A DNA stretch of 64,000 nucleotides from Diploptera punctata (Eukaryota; Arthropoda; Insecta; Blattodea; Blaberidae), in the NCBI GenBank assembly GCA_030220185.1, contig JASPKZ010004957.1, forward strand, positions 186,001-250,000, read 5' to 3'. The notes under the pieces were generated by a model. The model had not been told where the DNA came from and searched no databases. It worked only from the letters and a program-made list of their open reading frames with translations. Of this stretch, positions 10,380 through 21,689 are shown piece by piece. Positions within the stretch are counted from its first letter, which is position 1; every line of letters starts with the position of its first letter. Both the position numbers and the translations under genes were made by a program.

Positions 10380-13334
10380 CATGTTCCTAGGAACATGGAA
10401 TGTTAGGACTTTATACAATAGTGGGGCACTAGAGATATTAACGCGGGATAAATCGCCCTTGGATATAGTCGCTTTACAGGAAGTTAGGTGGCCAGGAGAA
10501 GGTAGTCAGGAATCAGGAAGCTTTGCATTATACTATGGGGGTGCAGAAAGACCTGCATTTGGAACAGGTTTTTTAGTCAGAAGGAGGATCCTATCCGCTA
10601 TCCGAGATATTAAGTTTGTTAGTGATAGGATATCATACATAATTCTAAAGGGTAAACGACATGATTTTATAATTGTAAATGTACATGCCCCCACAGAAGA
10701 TAAAGATGACAACATCAAGGATGAGTTCTATGAAGAATTAGAATGCTTATTTGATAGCCTTTCACGATATCATATGAAAATTGTCTTAGGAGATTTAAAT
10801 GCAAAAGTGGGGCGGGAAGATATATTCAAACCAACAATAGGCAAATTCAGTCTTCATGAAGATAGTAACGACAACGGGGTTAGATTAGTCACATTTGCCA
10901 CATCAAAGAATCTCATTGTTAAGAGCACAACATTTCAGCATAAGGATATTCATAAATACACCTGGACGTCCCCAGATGGAGAAACTCGGAACCAGATAGA
11001 TCATGTATTAGTGGATAAACGCTGGCACAGTAGCATCATTGATATTAGATCAGTTAGAGGGACAGACTGCAATTCAGATCATCATCTGGTCAAGGTGAAA
11101 ATCAGACAACGGCTATCGCTTATGAGAGGAACAAACGCTAAAGATGATTCTGTAAAATATGAATTAAAAAACTTGAAAAATGATGAAATGCGGCAAGTAT
11201 ACCAAATCAAAATTGCTAATAGATTTGAAGTACTGGAATCTTCAGATGACAATGTGGCAAACGAAGAAGAAACTGATATAAATAAAGAATGGGAGGCTAT
11301 AAGAGATACTATTAAATTGTCAGCATCAGAAAGCATTGGTTGTTTAAAAAAGAGGCAAAACAAGAAATGGTTTGATGAGGAATGTGCCGACATTGTAAAG
11401 AAGAGAAAGCTAGCAAAATTGAAATGGTTACACGAGCCAAATGAGGTAAATTTAGAGCAATTGGGTAGTGTTAGACGGGAAACCACCAAGTTACTAAAGA
11501 GTAAAAAGAGGGAATATTTGAGAGAGAAGATTAATGATCTTGAAATGAATGCAAAAAATAGGAACATTAGAGAATTATATCAGGGAATTAGTATAGAGAA
11601 GAAAGGGTTTCAGGCTAGAACAAACATAATTCGGAATGAAAATGGGGATATGATTGCAGATTCCAATAGTATATTAAATAGATGGAAAAGTTATTTTAAT
11701 CAGCTATTAAATGTACATACAGAACAGGACATTGAGGAGGATAAGTTACAGACAGCAGAAATGCTAGTCACAGAGCCAAGTGCATTAGAGGTTGAAATGG
11801 CAATTGAAAAATTGAAGATGTATAAAGCATCAGGTTCAGATGAGATCCCAGCAGAACTGATAAAATCAGGGGGAGAAAAAATTGATGGACAAGATACGCT
11901 GGTTGCTTAGTATGATTTGGGAAAAAGAAGCTCTTCCAGATGAATGGAAGGAATCAATTATCGTACCAATTTATAAGAAAGGAGATAAAACTGATTGCAA
12001 CAACTATAGGGGCATCTCATTACTTTCAACTTCGTACAAAATTCTAACAAATATATTAGTAAGCAGACTTACTCCCTATATTGATGACATTCTAGGAGAT
12101 CATCAATGCGCATTTAGAAGAAACAGGTCTACAACAGATCAGATTTTTAGTATAAGACAGATTTTAGAAAAGAAATGGGAATATAATGGTACTGTACATC
12201 AACTATATGTAGACTTCAAAAAAGCATATGATTCAATTAAGAGGGAGAAGTTATATAGTATCCTGCTGGAGTTCGGAATTCCTAAAAAGTTAGTTAGACT
12301 TATACGAATGTGTCTAAATGGCTCAACGAGTAGGGTGCGTGTAGGCAAACAGTTTTCAGACACTTTTGAAATCCAGAATGGGTTGAAGCAAGGAGATGCA
12401 CTATCTCCTCTACTATTTAATTTTGTACTAGAGCATGCCATTAAATCTTTAGAGAATGAGGAAGGCTTACAACTGAATGGTATTAATAAGCTGTTAGTTT
12501 ATGCTGATGATGTAGTACTACTGGCTGATAGCGAGGAGATACTGAAGGCCAACACGCACACACTATTGAGTAACACTAAGAAATTAGGACTGGAAGTAAA
12601 TATCAGTAAAACTAAATATATGGTCACACGTAGAAATACATTATATAATGGAAATGGACAGCTAACGACAAATGAGGGAAATTTTGAGGAATTGGCTGAA
12701 TTCAAATACCTAGGAACAATAATCACAAATAGGAATGAGATGCACAAAGAAATTAAACATAGGCTCAATTCTGGAAATGCATGCTATTATGCATTGCAGA
12801 GACTTTTGATGTCCCAACTCCTTTCAAAAAAACGTTAAGCTGAAAATATATAAAACTATTATTCTACCAGTTATATTATATGGGTGCGAAACATGGACTC
12901 TTACTTTAAGGGAGGAAAGGAGATTACGAGTATTTGAGAATAAGGTTCTTAGGAAAATTTTTGGACCAAAGAGAGATGAACAGACAGGTGAATGGAGAAG
13001 ACTACATAACAATGAACTACATGGTCTTTATAGGAAGCCAGATATAATAAGAACAGTTAAGTCCCGTAGACTGCGATGGGCAGGACATGTTGCGCGTATG
13101 GGGAATGAAAGACGTGCATGGAAACTTCTTGTAGGAAAGCCAGAAGGAAAGCGCCCAGTTGGTAGACCAAGAATGAGGTGGGAGAACAACATTAACTATG
13201 ATTTGAGGGAAGTAGATTATACAGGGAATGACTGGAAAGCATTAGCTCAGGATAGGGATGTATGGAGAGCTTATGTCCGTGCGGCCATGAACCTACGGGT
13301 TCGATAGTGCCAGTGAGTAAGTAAGTAAGTAAGT
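10380..13334 (+). mobile_element. near-complete RTE-type LINE
   Basis: Begins at CATGTTCCTAGGAACATGG, ends in a GTAA tail (13317-13334), and is flanked by 8-bp duplications AACATCCC (10372-10379, 13335-13342). Shorter at its 5' end than the copy at 60165, which keeps about 310 bp of upstream leader. The endonuclease and reverse transcriptase with a tetranucleotide tail fit the RTE clade, possibly RTE-X. Confidence 0.85.
10384..13307 (+). pseudogene. RTE-type endonuclease-reverse transcriptase ORF, two frameshifts
   Basis: Starts just after the element's 5' end with FLGTWNVRTLYNSGALE. Apurinic-endonuclease-like domain at residues 1-240: VALQEVRW, VLGDLNAKVG, NQIDHVLV and GTDCNSDHHLV are visible. 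Reverse transcriptase follows: SGSDEIPAELI, then after a shift near 11880 NNYRGISLLST, YVDFKKAYDS, QGDALSPLLFNFVLE and YADDVVLLAD at 12499-12528. A second shift near 12835 lies in a run of 7 A; the copy at 18190-18200 has 6 and stays in frame. The C terminus runs to MNLRVR and TAG at 13305. The protein nicks target DNA and primes its own cDNA. About 970 residues if unbroken. Confidence 0.88.
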
Positions 13335-13609
13335 AACATCCCAGTGAAGTCTCCTGATGCATCACCGATGGACTTTGTGTCTTTGGACTCTTCAAAAGGG
13401 CACTGGGAAACAGGCATCCTCGAACAGTAGACGGTCTCTGGAAAGCATATAAAGAGGAGTGGGAACTTCTAGACATGGCTGTGCTGCATAAGAGTCTTCT
13501 GCAGCGGAAACTCTGATGCCGAACCATAGCTCGGGTGAAGAGCCATCAATTAGAGCATGCTCGATGGTGGAGACACGGCTTTTCTTAAGGTAAAACTTAA
13601 AAATCATTT
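13335..13609 (+). pseudogene. mariner transposase, 3' third
   Basis: Continues the transposase split by the LINE: NIPVKSPDASPMDF carries the third catalytic Asp region, then reads to about 13575 with frameshifts (KEEWELLDMAVLHKSLLQ). The join across the LINE is in register once one copy of the 8-bp duplication is dropped, apart from one frame change before the site. Confidence 0.8.
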
Positions 13610-13659
13610 GTTATCAGAGATCAGAAACAACCCTCCGTACTATCACTTGAACCAACTCA

Positions 13660-14110
13660 TTTCCTTTTATATTCTTTTATTGATGAAGCAAACTCATAAA
13701 TACACTAAATAATTTTACAATCAAGTTCAATTCTGAACACTTTAATAATCTCTCTTGGCACTGTCTTAGTGACAGATGTAAATTGCACTCTCTTTCACTT
13801 CTTTTCAAGCCTCTGAATTCCTACACTCTTAGTTAACTGGCATGCAGATTTGAGAAGTTATCTTCTTACCACAATATTGATACTAGGTCACAAGATAACA
13901 GTCTGCTAACAATCCCTCTCCATAGCACTTCCTCTTATTCTACTTCTTTCACAGTACATAGCCTCTGCTTGCTCCTAGAATTCCGTCCCGCAAAGTATCA
14001 GGGGTTGCCACACACTTCGCAGTTTTAAGTCATGCTTATACAATTAATTGTTGTTAAATAATTAATTTTTACTAAAGAAATAAATTTATTCTATGTCATT
14101 AATGGTATTT
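13660..14110 (+). pseudogene. CR1-like LINE ORF C-terminal fragment
   Basis: SLLFKPLNSYT, CRFEKLSSYHNIDTRSQDNSLLTIP, STSSYSTSFTV and a decayed WNxLPxxIR-type end (KYQGLPHTSQF) match the C terminus of CR1/Jockey-type reverse transcriptases. The same segment recurs at 32930-33110. Frameshifted. Confidence 0.55.
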
Positions 14111-14300
14111 TTTCTCATATATTCCTGATTTGATTTCTTCTTCAATTTTTTTCATTTTTATTGCTTTTAATTATCCTATTTAGGCTGTATTCGTTTTTCG
14201 GTGCCAATCTTAACTTAAGCATTATTTTATTCTTATGCATGCACAATGCAGAATACATTGAAATTTCAATTGTTTCAAGATGTGGTGAAAATAACAGCAG
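14111..14300 (-). pseudogene. Penelope-like element remnant
   Basis: Minus-strand sequence akin to 17190-17560 and 21690-22100, with the stretch leading into a decayed NQEYMR segment that precedes the GIY-YIG domain in Penelope-like elements. Heavily decayed. Confidence 0.35.
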
Positions 14301-14639
14301 AATTTAAAAGTTGAGTCAGCATGGAGCATAGATTCTGCTCATATTGAGATTGTAAATAATGGATATCTATTGACATCATGGAAAAAGTGACAACATCTGA
14401 TTAGTAGGTCTATATATAATTTTTCTCATAAATAAATAAGAAGTAGAAGTTCCTAATTATTGCCACCATCTTACCTTGTATTCAATTCTTATTTTTCGTA
14501 AAATATGATGTTGCCTAAGAACAATGTTTCTATTGATGACAGTTCCATATATAATTCAGTTATATGGAGAGTGAAAATAGCACCATGGTTCCCCCAATGG
14601 ATGGTGGTGGCAAAGTAATAACTTATGCAACTTTCAATG

Positions 14640-15240
14640 TTTTTATTATTCATTTCATATATCTCAATGATGGATAAATCATATTTGATGAGAAAAATTA
14701 TATGCTCAGACTGGAGCTTGAACCCAGGGCCATTGGCTTCCTAGGCCAAACTCTACCGACTGAGCTACCTAAGCAAGTTCTAATCTAAATGCAAATTTTT
14801 CTCTTATATACACTGTTAATTTCCATGCACCAAATTCTATGAAATCTTTGCTTCTATCTTGCAAATAGTGACTTCTTTATTAAGAAGACATTTATTTAGG
14901 AATTTTACATTACATTATAAAGCAATATTGGCTTTTTTCTTTTTTGATGTTTTTATTATTCATTTCATACATCTCAATGATGGATAAATATCCATGTAAT
15001 GTAAAATTCCCAAATAAATGTCTTCTTAATAAAGAAGCCACCATTTGCAAGATAGAAGCAAAGGTTTCACAGCATTTGCTATACAGGAATTAACAGCATA
15101 TATAAGAGAAAAATTTGCATTTAGATTGGAACTTGCTCAGGTAACTCACTCGATAGAATATTGGCCTAGAAAGCCAAAGGTCCTGAGTTCAAGCCCCAGT
15201 CTGAGCGTGTAATTTTTCTCTTCAAATATGATTTATGCAA
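14640..15240. repeat. inverted repeat with a tRNA-like sequence on each arm
   Basis: Arms 14645-14960 and 14942-15238 are reverse complements at lower identity. tRNA-like units sit at 14704-14774 (minus) and 15134-15206 (plus; GAGTTCAAGCCCC box B). Both have decayed acceptor stems, so functional tRNA genes are unlikely. The family recurs at 16735-17155, 31696-32100, 47600-47900 and 57205-57870. Confidence 0.65.
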
Positions 15241-15317
15241 GTTTGTTTACAATGCAACTGGAACTTGGGTCAGAATTGGTATAGCATAAAACTGTTAAAT
15301 ATCTACAGGTAGGAATA

Positions 15318-15318
15318 T

Positions 15319-15371
<53 letters not shown>
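15318..15371. repeat. TA microsatellite
   Basis: About 26 TA units, 100 bases before the third visible exon. Similar TA tracts occur at 30317-30347, 32837-32865 and 52420-52487. Confidence 0.95.
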
Positions 15372-15375
<4 letters not shown>

Positions 15376-15473
15376 CTAGATTCTCATTTTTTTTATTATC
15401 TTGTGTTATGACACCTGACTTGAAATGTAGGTTTGTATAAATGACGCTGATTAAATTGATAACTTGTTTATAG

Positions 15474-15623
15474 AGCTTTCGGATTTAAACCCAAGTTGCT
15501 TGATGCACACAAGAAAGCATTAACAGAACTTCATAATCGAGACAAGAATCGACCAAGTGTCATCATGTGGTCTGTTGCAAATGAAGCTCGTACCACCTTA
15601 AAAGGAGCAGACAAATATTTTCA
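15474..15623 (+). CDS. GUSB: beta-glucuronidase, third visible exon (acid/base Glu)
   Basis: Follows TTATAG; the first base completes the glycine codon begun by the previous exon, and the exon ends with CA before GTAAGT. It encodes AFGFKPKLLDAHKKALTELHNRDKNRPSVIMWSVANEARTTLKGADKYF. RDKNRPSVIMWSVANE holds the family 2 acid/base catalytic glutamate (in ANE; Glu451 in the human enzyme, from established knowledge). Reading frame is intact across both splices. Confidence 0.93.
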
Positions 15624-16029
15624 GTAAGTCTTATTTTCATAATTTATCAAATAGATAAATCAAATAATATAAGGAAATATGGGATCATACACAGAGATTG
15701 TTGCCTAAAATATTTGAAAAATTAACAAAGTTTTCAATATTAAGGACATTAGTTGTAATAGTATAGGCAGTGGTTTAGTGTTAATGGAAATTTTGAGGAA
15801 GTCTACCCACTTAATCATGCACAAAATATGTCCAATGGTGGGTGAATTCAAAATACATAAAAAATCAGTTGTAGACCTGCCACACCCACTATATCACTAT
15901 ATGAAGAGAGTCACTAGATATGTTTTGAAACACAACGGTGTGGTGACATAGGCAATAAACTATAGCTAGACCGATTAAATAATAACCTTAAAGGTCTATG
16001 CATACTTATTATGTATATATAAATTAATA

Positions 16030-16265
16030 TTGGGAAGTAAACATTATGAGGTTATATCATTAATAGTGAGTGGAGAACATATTTTTAACGACTCACCTCA
16101 TATAATTTCAAATTTCTTTGATACCGGTGGTTTCAGACAATAACTTGTCCCACTTCGGTCATGGCTTCCACAAGATATTGTCTGAAACCGCTGGTATCAA
16201 AGAAATTTGAAATTATATGAGGTGAGTCGTTAAAAATATGTTCTCCATTCACTATTAATACTTAT
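16030..16265. repeat. foldback repeat, PLE-type ends
   Basis: Arms of about 75-85 bp (16071-16150 and 16168-16257) around CTTGTCCCACTTCGGTCATGG. The left flank begins GGGAAGTAAACATTATGAGG, the end motif that also closes the foldback at 21105-21650 in reverse. Confidence 0.6.
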
Positions 16266-16734
16266 TATGTTCCTGCCCTCCACCATCAGCCACCAGACAA
16301 GGACACGTCACTCACTTACTCTCTCTTTTGATTCACTGTCTTCACTCACAACCAGGGAATATGAACAGTGGGAGGCAGACAGTAATACATTAGAAAGACA
16401 CGCGATTGGTTAATCACAGTGATTTTGGGGGGACCCTCTTGTTACCAAGACTCTGAGCATGCGCAGACCAAGGTAAATTTATAATTTGTATTTCTATAAT
16501 ACACCATTTGAAAATCCAACCCTTGAACATGAAAACCCTTGGAGATATAATCAATTTGTACCAGTTATCTCTAAACATTAGCATTATAGAGTTGTGCATT
16601 GCTGATGGTAGCATATAAGATCTATGGAGCTTGAGAGGGAGTATTTTTGTGATATGATGTTTACAATTATAAAAATGGTTTAAATTAATCACAAACACTG
16701 TATATAGATGAGGTTTGTATTATTTTTAACACTT

Positions 16735-17160
16735 CTCACTGAAAGCCAAATTATATTTGAAGAAAAAAATATGTTTAATTTGAAGAGAAAAATTTTCGCC
16801 TAGAAAAATTTTTCTCTTCAAATTAAATTTATCTTTCATTGAGAAATGTTAAATGAATAATAAAAACATCAAAAAAATATGTGTTTAGAGCAATGTTTGA
16901 GCCCAGAGAAAATAAAAAATTAAAAAAATAATAAAAATACTATATATATAGACGTTTTATTATTCATTTCGTACATCTCAATGGTGAATAAATTATATTT
17001 ACAGTGTATATAAGTGTATAAATTATATTTACAGTGTATATAAGAGAAAAATTTACATTTAGATTGAAATTTCTCAGATAGCTCAGTTGGTAGAGCATTC
17101 GCATAGAAAGCGAAAGGTCCTGGGTTCAAACCCCAGTATATTTCTCTCTTCAAATATACT
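16735..17160. repeat. palindrome plus tRNA-like repeat
   Basis: 16735-16865 is a palindrome of the TTTGAAGAGAAAAATTTT module that flanks tRNA-like sequences elsewhere. 17072-17140 (+) is a tRNA-like unit with box A TAGCTCAGTTGGTAGAGC and box B GGTTCAAACCCC. Member of the family listed at 14640. Confidence 0.6.
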
Positions 17161-17189
17161 GTATATAAATTTTATTGCAATCCTTGCAT

Positions 17190-17560
17190 TTTATCTGACA
17201 AATCCCTGATTTATGTTTTCCTCTTTTTTGTTGGATTTGATTATTCTATTGAGGGTGAAGTCTTTTTCGGTGGAAATCTTATATTGAGCTTTTTAAAAAA
17301 AATCCTTGAAACTTCTGGTAGTTCAATGGATGATATGTAAACTTGTTAAAATTTATATTTTCTTCTTTTTTTTTACAAGTGTGAGTTTTATTGAGTGATT
17401 TTTGTGTTTCAACTTATTTATTTTCTTGTGTATCATGTTTTCTTCAAACCTATTCTCTATTGCAACGTTAATGATCAGAAATACATTAAATTGAAAGAAA
17501 GGCTAGATTAATAAAACAAATAGAAAACCAAAAGAGTTCATAATTAGGGAAAAAAAATCA
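17190..17560 (-). pseudogene. Penelope-like reverse transcriptase/linker remnant
   Basis: Minus strand: FEENMIHKKINKLKHKNHSIK, then frameshifted text resembling the thumb-to-linker region just before the GIY-YIG endonuclease of Penelope-like elements; compare 21690-22100. Confidence 0.35.
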
Positions 17561-17694
17561 CTTAAAAAAAAGAAAAAATAATGAATTTTTAAATTCCCAG
17601 GGAATGTGATTTGATTTGGATGTTCATTGGTTTACCAGCAGGAGGAACAAACAATTTATCACTAGAACAGAACAAAGGTCATGAAAATACTAAA

Positions 17695-18402
17695 GATGGA
17701 CTAACTAACTAACTCACTGGCACTATTGAACCTGTAGGTTCATGGCCGCGCGGACATAAGTTCTCCATACATCCTTATCATCCTGAGCTAATGTTTTCCA
17801 ATCATCCCCTGTATGATCTATTTCCCGCAAATCATAGTTAATGTTATTCTCCCACCTCATTCTTGGTCTACCAACTGGGCGTTTTCCCTCTGGTTTTCCT
17901 ACAAGAAGCTTCCATGCACGTCTTTCATTCCCAATTCGTCCCACATGCCCTGCCCATCGCAGTCTATGAGACTTAACTGTTCTCATTATATCTGGCTTCC
18001 TATAAAGACCATGTAGTTCATTGTTATGTAGTCTTCTCCATTCACCATTCTGTTCATCTCTCTTTGGTCCAAAAATGTTCCTAAGAACTTTATTCTCAAA
18101 TACTCGTAATCTCCTTTCCTCCCTTAAAGTAAGAGTCCATATTTCGCACCCATATAATATAACTGGTAGAATAATAGTTTTATATATTTTCAGTTTAACG
18201 TTTTTTGAAAGGAGTTGAGACGTCAAGAGTCTCTGTAATGCATAATAGCACGCATTTCCAGAATGTTTAATTTCTTTGTGCATCTCATTCCTGTTTGTGA
18301 TTATTGTTCCTAGGTATTTGAATTCAGCCACTTCCTCAAAATTTCCCTCATTTGTCATTAGCTGTCCATTTCCATTATATAATGCATTTCTATATGTGAC
18401 CA
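17695..18402 (-). pseudogene. RTE-type LINE 3' copy (5' truncated)
   Basis: An uninterrupted 226-residue frame, MVTYRNALYNGNGQLMTNEG..EFKYLGTIITNRNEMHKEIKH to GRPRMRWENNINYDLREIDHTGDDWK..AAMNLQVQ, same family as 10380-13334. Ends in a TTAG-type tail at 17699-17715. It shows the 6-A version of the homopolymer that is 7 A in the longer copy, so that shift is a lesion there. Confidence 0.88.
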
Positions 18403-18609
18403 AGATGGAATAATTATTATTCTGAAACTAGTCTAAAAAGAAGACAAAGTATGAGATGAGGTGATAAAAAAAGTTTTTTTAATACCGATATCTAATCATA
18501 AACCTCATTGTGTTACTTCCTAAAAGTTCCACATAGCAAATTTAACAAATTGTACAATGTGTGATTTAAGACAAGTATCATATAATAAAATGCAATTAAA
18601 ATATTTTAG

Positions 18610-18694
18610 GGCTATTGCTGAGCATATGAAATCTTTGGATTTATCAAGACCCATTACCATGGCAATCAATGCAGATTACAAGAAGGACAAGGCA
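18610..18694 (+). CDS. GUSB: beta-glucuronidase, fourth visible exon
   Basis: An 85-bp exon after TTTTAG: the first base completes a Gln codon, then AIAEHMKSLDLSRPITMAINADYKKDKA, ending in phase 0 before GTAAGT. The SLDLSRPIT motif is typical of beta-glucuronidases just after the acid/base segment. The donor is followed at once by an ATT repeat. The exon is short and would be missed without its neighbours. Confidence 0.88.
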
Positions 18695-18695
18695 G

Positions 18696-18697
<2 letters not shown>

Positions 18698-18740
<43 letters not shown>

Positions 18741-19084
18741 CTTCCAAGTATTAGGCCAAGGCCTGTTACGATCCTATAGAAAATTTTCCCACCAGTGTTT
18801 CATAGGACGGCCCAGTGATCTTCGTCCTCTTGGTATATAATTATAAACAGCTTTGGGGATCCAATTTGAACTCAATCTTTCTAGATGGTGCTTCCAATTT
18901 AGTTGGTACTGTTTAATATATTCCAAAATTGGTGTAGTCTTCAATTATTTTAAGATATCGATGTTCCTTTTCCGATCCCATCTGGTGTAACCCGCTGTTC
19001 TGCGCATGAATCTTATTTCACAAGCCGTTATTCTGTTTTCATGTTGTCTTTTTAGTGTCCATGCTTCTCTACCATAGGTCAACA

Positions 19085-19129
<45 letters not shown>

Positions 19130-19135
19130 ACAGGT
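18698..19135 (-). pseudogene. LINE 3' fragment between ATT repeats
   Basis: ATT repeats at 18698-18738 and 19087-19128. Between them, on the minus strand, TYGREAWTLKRQHENRITACEIRFMRRTAGYTRWDRKRNIDILK, then LNWKHHLERLSSNWIPKAVYNYIPRGRRSLGRPMKHWWENFL. This is a LINE C terminus. Its last 75 bp (18756-18830) are shared with the SINE-like repeats at 22561 and 45875. Confidence 0.75.
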
Positions 19136-19600
19136 TTTGCATGGCAATATGCATATTTCAGTGTTTAAAATTATTTTTATTTTATTTTCTTTCTTTCAAT
19201 CTTCTCTATCAATCCAGATCCAACTCTTTTAGATCTTTTTGCTTCATGGCATCAGCAACGTCTTCATATCAATGGTTTTCTTGGTCTTCCTTCTTTTTTC
19301 TCTCCCTTTCAGTTTCCATTCAAACACCATCTGAAGAATCATTTCCGTGACATTCTTTTCGAATATCCAAACAACTGTAATTATTTTATAAACAAGAAAA
19401 TCTAATATAGAATTCTGAACATCGATTTATAGCTTAATTATTTCATATATAGTATAGGGATATTTTATTTTAAATATCTTGCCAATCTCCTTAAAAATCC
19501 CATTTCTGTTGATTAGTTTATCATTACTGCTTGTAGGCCTATTTAAGTGCCAGTTGTCTGCTCCATGTGTTATTAAGCTTCTTACTGCTCAATTATAAAA

Positions 19601-20188
19601 GTGATCCCAGGTACTTGGGATAGTAGGAGGTTAAGGCTCTGAGCTTTCTTGACAGTAGCCAAAAGATATCAGCCAGATAGTCAGCCCTGCATGATGGCCA
19701 CCTTTATCCCCAGAATAGAGTCTGGTACTCATTTCCATTAGAGGCCGAATTGACCCTAGGAGTCCATAGTAATTCTGCCAAAGGCAGGTCCTTCACTGCA
19801 ATCATAGCATTTTCATGCTATGCTTGCAACTTTACTAGGGAATTGTAGGTGTGGTAGCTTCCCGTTGCTTTCCACACCGGTGAAGGATGATGATGATGAT
19901 AATGATAAGGATGATGGCCATATGATTTCGGAGACCGTTTGGGCCTTAAAGTTTTCCTGACATTTGTCTTACAGGTGAGGAAAAACCCCGATAAAAACTT
20001 CACCCAGAAAAACTGCCCTGACTGGGGATCAAACTCGAGCTCGCTGCATGACACGGCAGCACACTACCTCGAGACCACAGCGGTGGACCCTAAGAGTATA
20101 GTGGCATCAAAAAGTTGGTTTAAAAATCCTGACTTCTTCAGAATTTCAATCTGTGACCTTCCAGTTTGTAAGTTTGTAGTGTATTGAC
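19601..20188 (-). mobile_element. SINE-A copy split by SINE-B
   Basis: Two SINE-A halves (19601-19762, 20087-20188) in minus orientation, diverged, with SINE-B between them. The halves join cleanly at the duplication. Confidence 0.85.
19763..20086 (-). mobile_element. SINE-B copy nested in SINE-A
   Basis: Begins TCCATAGTAATTCTGCC and ends at the tRNA-like head CGGTGG. Flanked by 10-bp duplication ACCCTARGAG (19753-19762, 20087-20096, one mismatch). Contains a GATGAT repeat at 19886-19903. Confidence 0.88.
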
Positions 20189-20384
20189 TATTGAATTATT
20201 TCTGTTAATATTAAATGTTTCTGTTATCAGTTTATCCTACAATCCTACAATAACAATTCTTTACTTAATTTCATTATCTTAATAAATTACAACAGGAAGT
20301 AACATTATGAGGTTCTTCTTAATAAATAAGGTGAATCTGCTACATTTTACCTCATAAATATTTGTGTTTCATTTGACATGTTTT

Positions 20385-20830
20385 TGATTCATTCATAGTG
20401 TTCTGCTCAAGAGCAGGTCTTTTACTGCAAACTCAGCATTCTCCACTCTTTCCTTGACTCAGCTTTCCTTTTTTGTATCTCCATACAAACCATTTATTTT
20501 AATATTGTCTATCATCTGATCTCTTTTTCTGTCTCTAACTTTCTTTCCGTTGACCATTCCTTCTAGAGCATCCTTCAGCAGGCAGTTTCTTCTTAGCCAG
20601 TGGCCAATCCAATTTCTTTTCCTCTTCTTTATGAGTTCCAGCATTGTTCTTCTTTCACCCGCTCTGTCTAGCACATCTTCATTTCTTACTTTGTCTGTCC
20701 ATTTTATACGTTCCATTCTTCTCCATATCCACATCTCAAAAGCTTCCAGTCGCTTTTCCTCATTCTGTCGTAATGTCCACGTCTCCGCACCATATAATGC
20801 TAATGTTTTGATATGTTGTCCATACCATTG
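20385..20830 (-). pseudogene. LINE C-terminal fragment
   Basis: Minus strand, open from about 20780 to 20400: FEMWIWRRMERIKWTDKVRNEDVLDRAGERRTMLELIKKRKRNWIGHWLRRNCLLKDALEG, then GKKVRDRKRDQMID. The MWIWRRMxRIxWTxxVxNEDVL..NWIGHxLRR pattern is a common retrotransposon C terminus. Confidence 0.7.
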
Positions 20831-21100
20831 TCAGCTTGTCCAGATTGTTGATTTTTGTGTTATCAAACTTGGATGTTGACTCCCACTCCATCTTCTGGTT
20901 GACCAAAGAACTTGTAAATCTTTTTGTTTGGGAATTTCAAATTAATTTAGTGTTTACATTGATTTTGTGTTTTTCTGATCAGATGTGGGCAGCTACTGCA
21001 GATTTTTCTATTTCTCCATTTTTTATGCTTCTAATGTGTTCTTTCGTTCTAATGATCAAGTTTCTCTTTGTTTTCCTATGTATATCTTATCACAATCACT
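20831..21100 (-). pseudogene. PLE GIY-YIG endonuclease 3' remnant
   Basis: Minus strand gives KKIYKFFGQPEDGVGVNIQV-type text, matching FGQPQDGADINIQV after the intact GIY-YIG fragment at 36285-36655. Adjacent to the foldback at 21105. Confidence 0.55.
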
Positions 21101-21104
21101 ACAT

Positions 21105-21650
21105 TAAAATTCATTGGAGAACATTTTGTTCAAACAACTCACCTCATAGGATTCATGCTTCCATGATACCGCGGTTTCAAACACAGTCATGTTCATATTC
21201 AGCCATAACTCCGACTGACGAAATTCTTCAGCCGTCAACTGTTCTATTGTCGCCATCTTCAGTGCTGCCATCTATGGTTGAATTTGTGAAATTCAAAATC
21301 AAAGTAATTTCGTTAGGATATCAAAATTCATTGATCTATCTTTATTTTCCAAAAATATACATTCAGAAAAATAAGGATAGATCAATGAATTTTGATATCC
21401 CTAACAAAATGACTTTGATTTTGAAGTTCATAAATTCAACCATAGATGGCAGCACTGAATATGGCGACAATAGAACAGTTGACGGCCAAAGAATTTTGTC
21501 AGTCGGATTTATAGCTGAAGATGAACACGACTGTGTTTGAAACCACGGTATCATGGAAGCATGAATCCTATGAGGTGAGTTGTTTAAACAAAATGTTCTC
21601 CGATGAATTTTAATGATTATACCTCATAATGTTTACTTCCCAACATTAAT
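21105..21650. repeat. long foldback repeat with hammerhead-like motif
   Basis: Arms of about 245 bp (21105-21350 and 21365-21615). The + arm: CTGAAGA 21515-21521, hairpin AACAC/GTGTT 21524-21537, GAAAC 21539-21543; the minus arm has GAAA then CCGCGG. The outer right end reads ACCTCATAATGTTTACTTCC, the PLE-type end motif. Confidence 0.75.
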
Positions 21651-21689
21651 TTAATACAATCAGCACATTTTATCTAATATATTCCTGAT

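Larger units (their letters stand above)
9377..13637 (+). mobile_element. mariner element (about 1.3 kb) split by a LINE
   Basis: 28-bp TIRs with one mismatch at 9377-9404 (CGGAGGGTTGTTTC..) and 13610-13637, each flanked outside by TA (9375-9376, 13638-13639), the Tc1/mariner target. Removing the LINE at 10380-13334 and one 8-bp duplication leaves about 1.3 kb, normal for mariner. Confidence 0.9.

Noticed and set aside
11082..11567. 161-codon minus-strand frame inside the LINE ORF
   Set aside because: Shadow frame rich in Phe/Leu/Ser, the complement of Lys/Glu-rich coding sequence.
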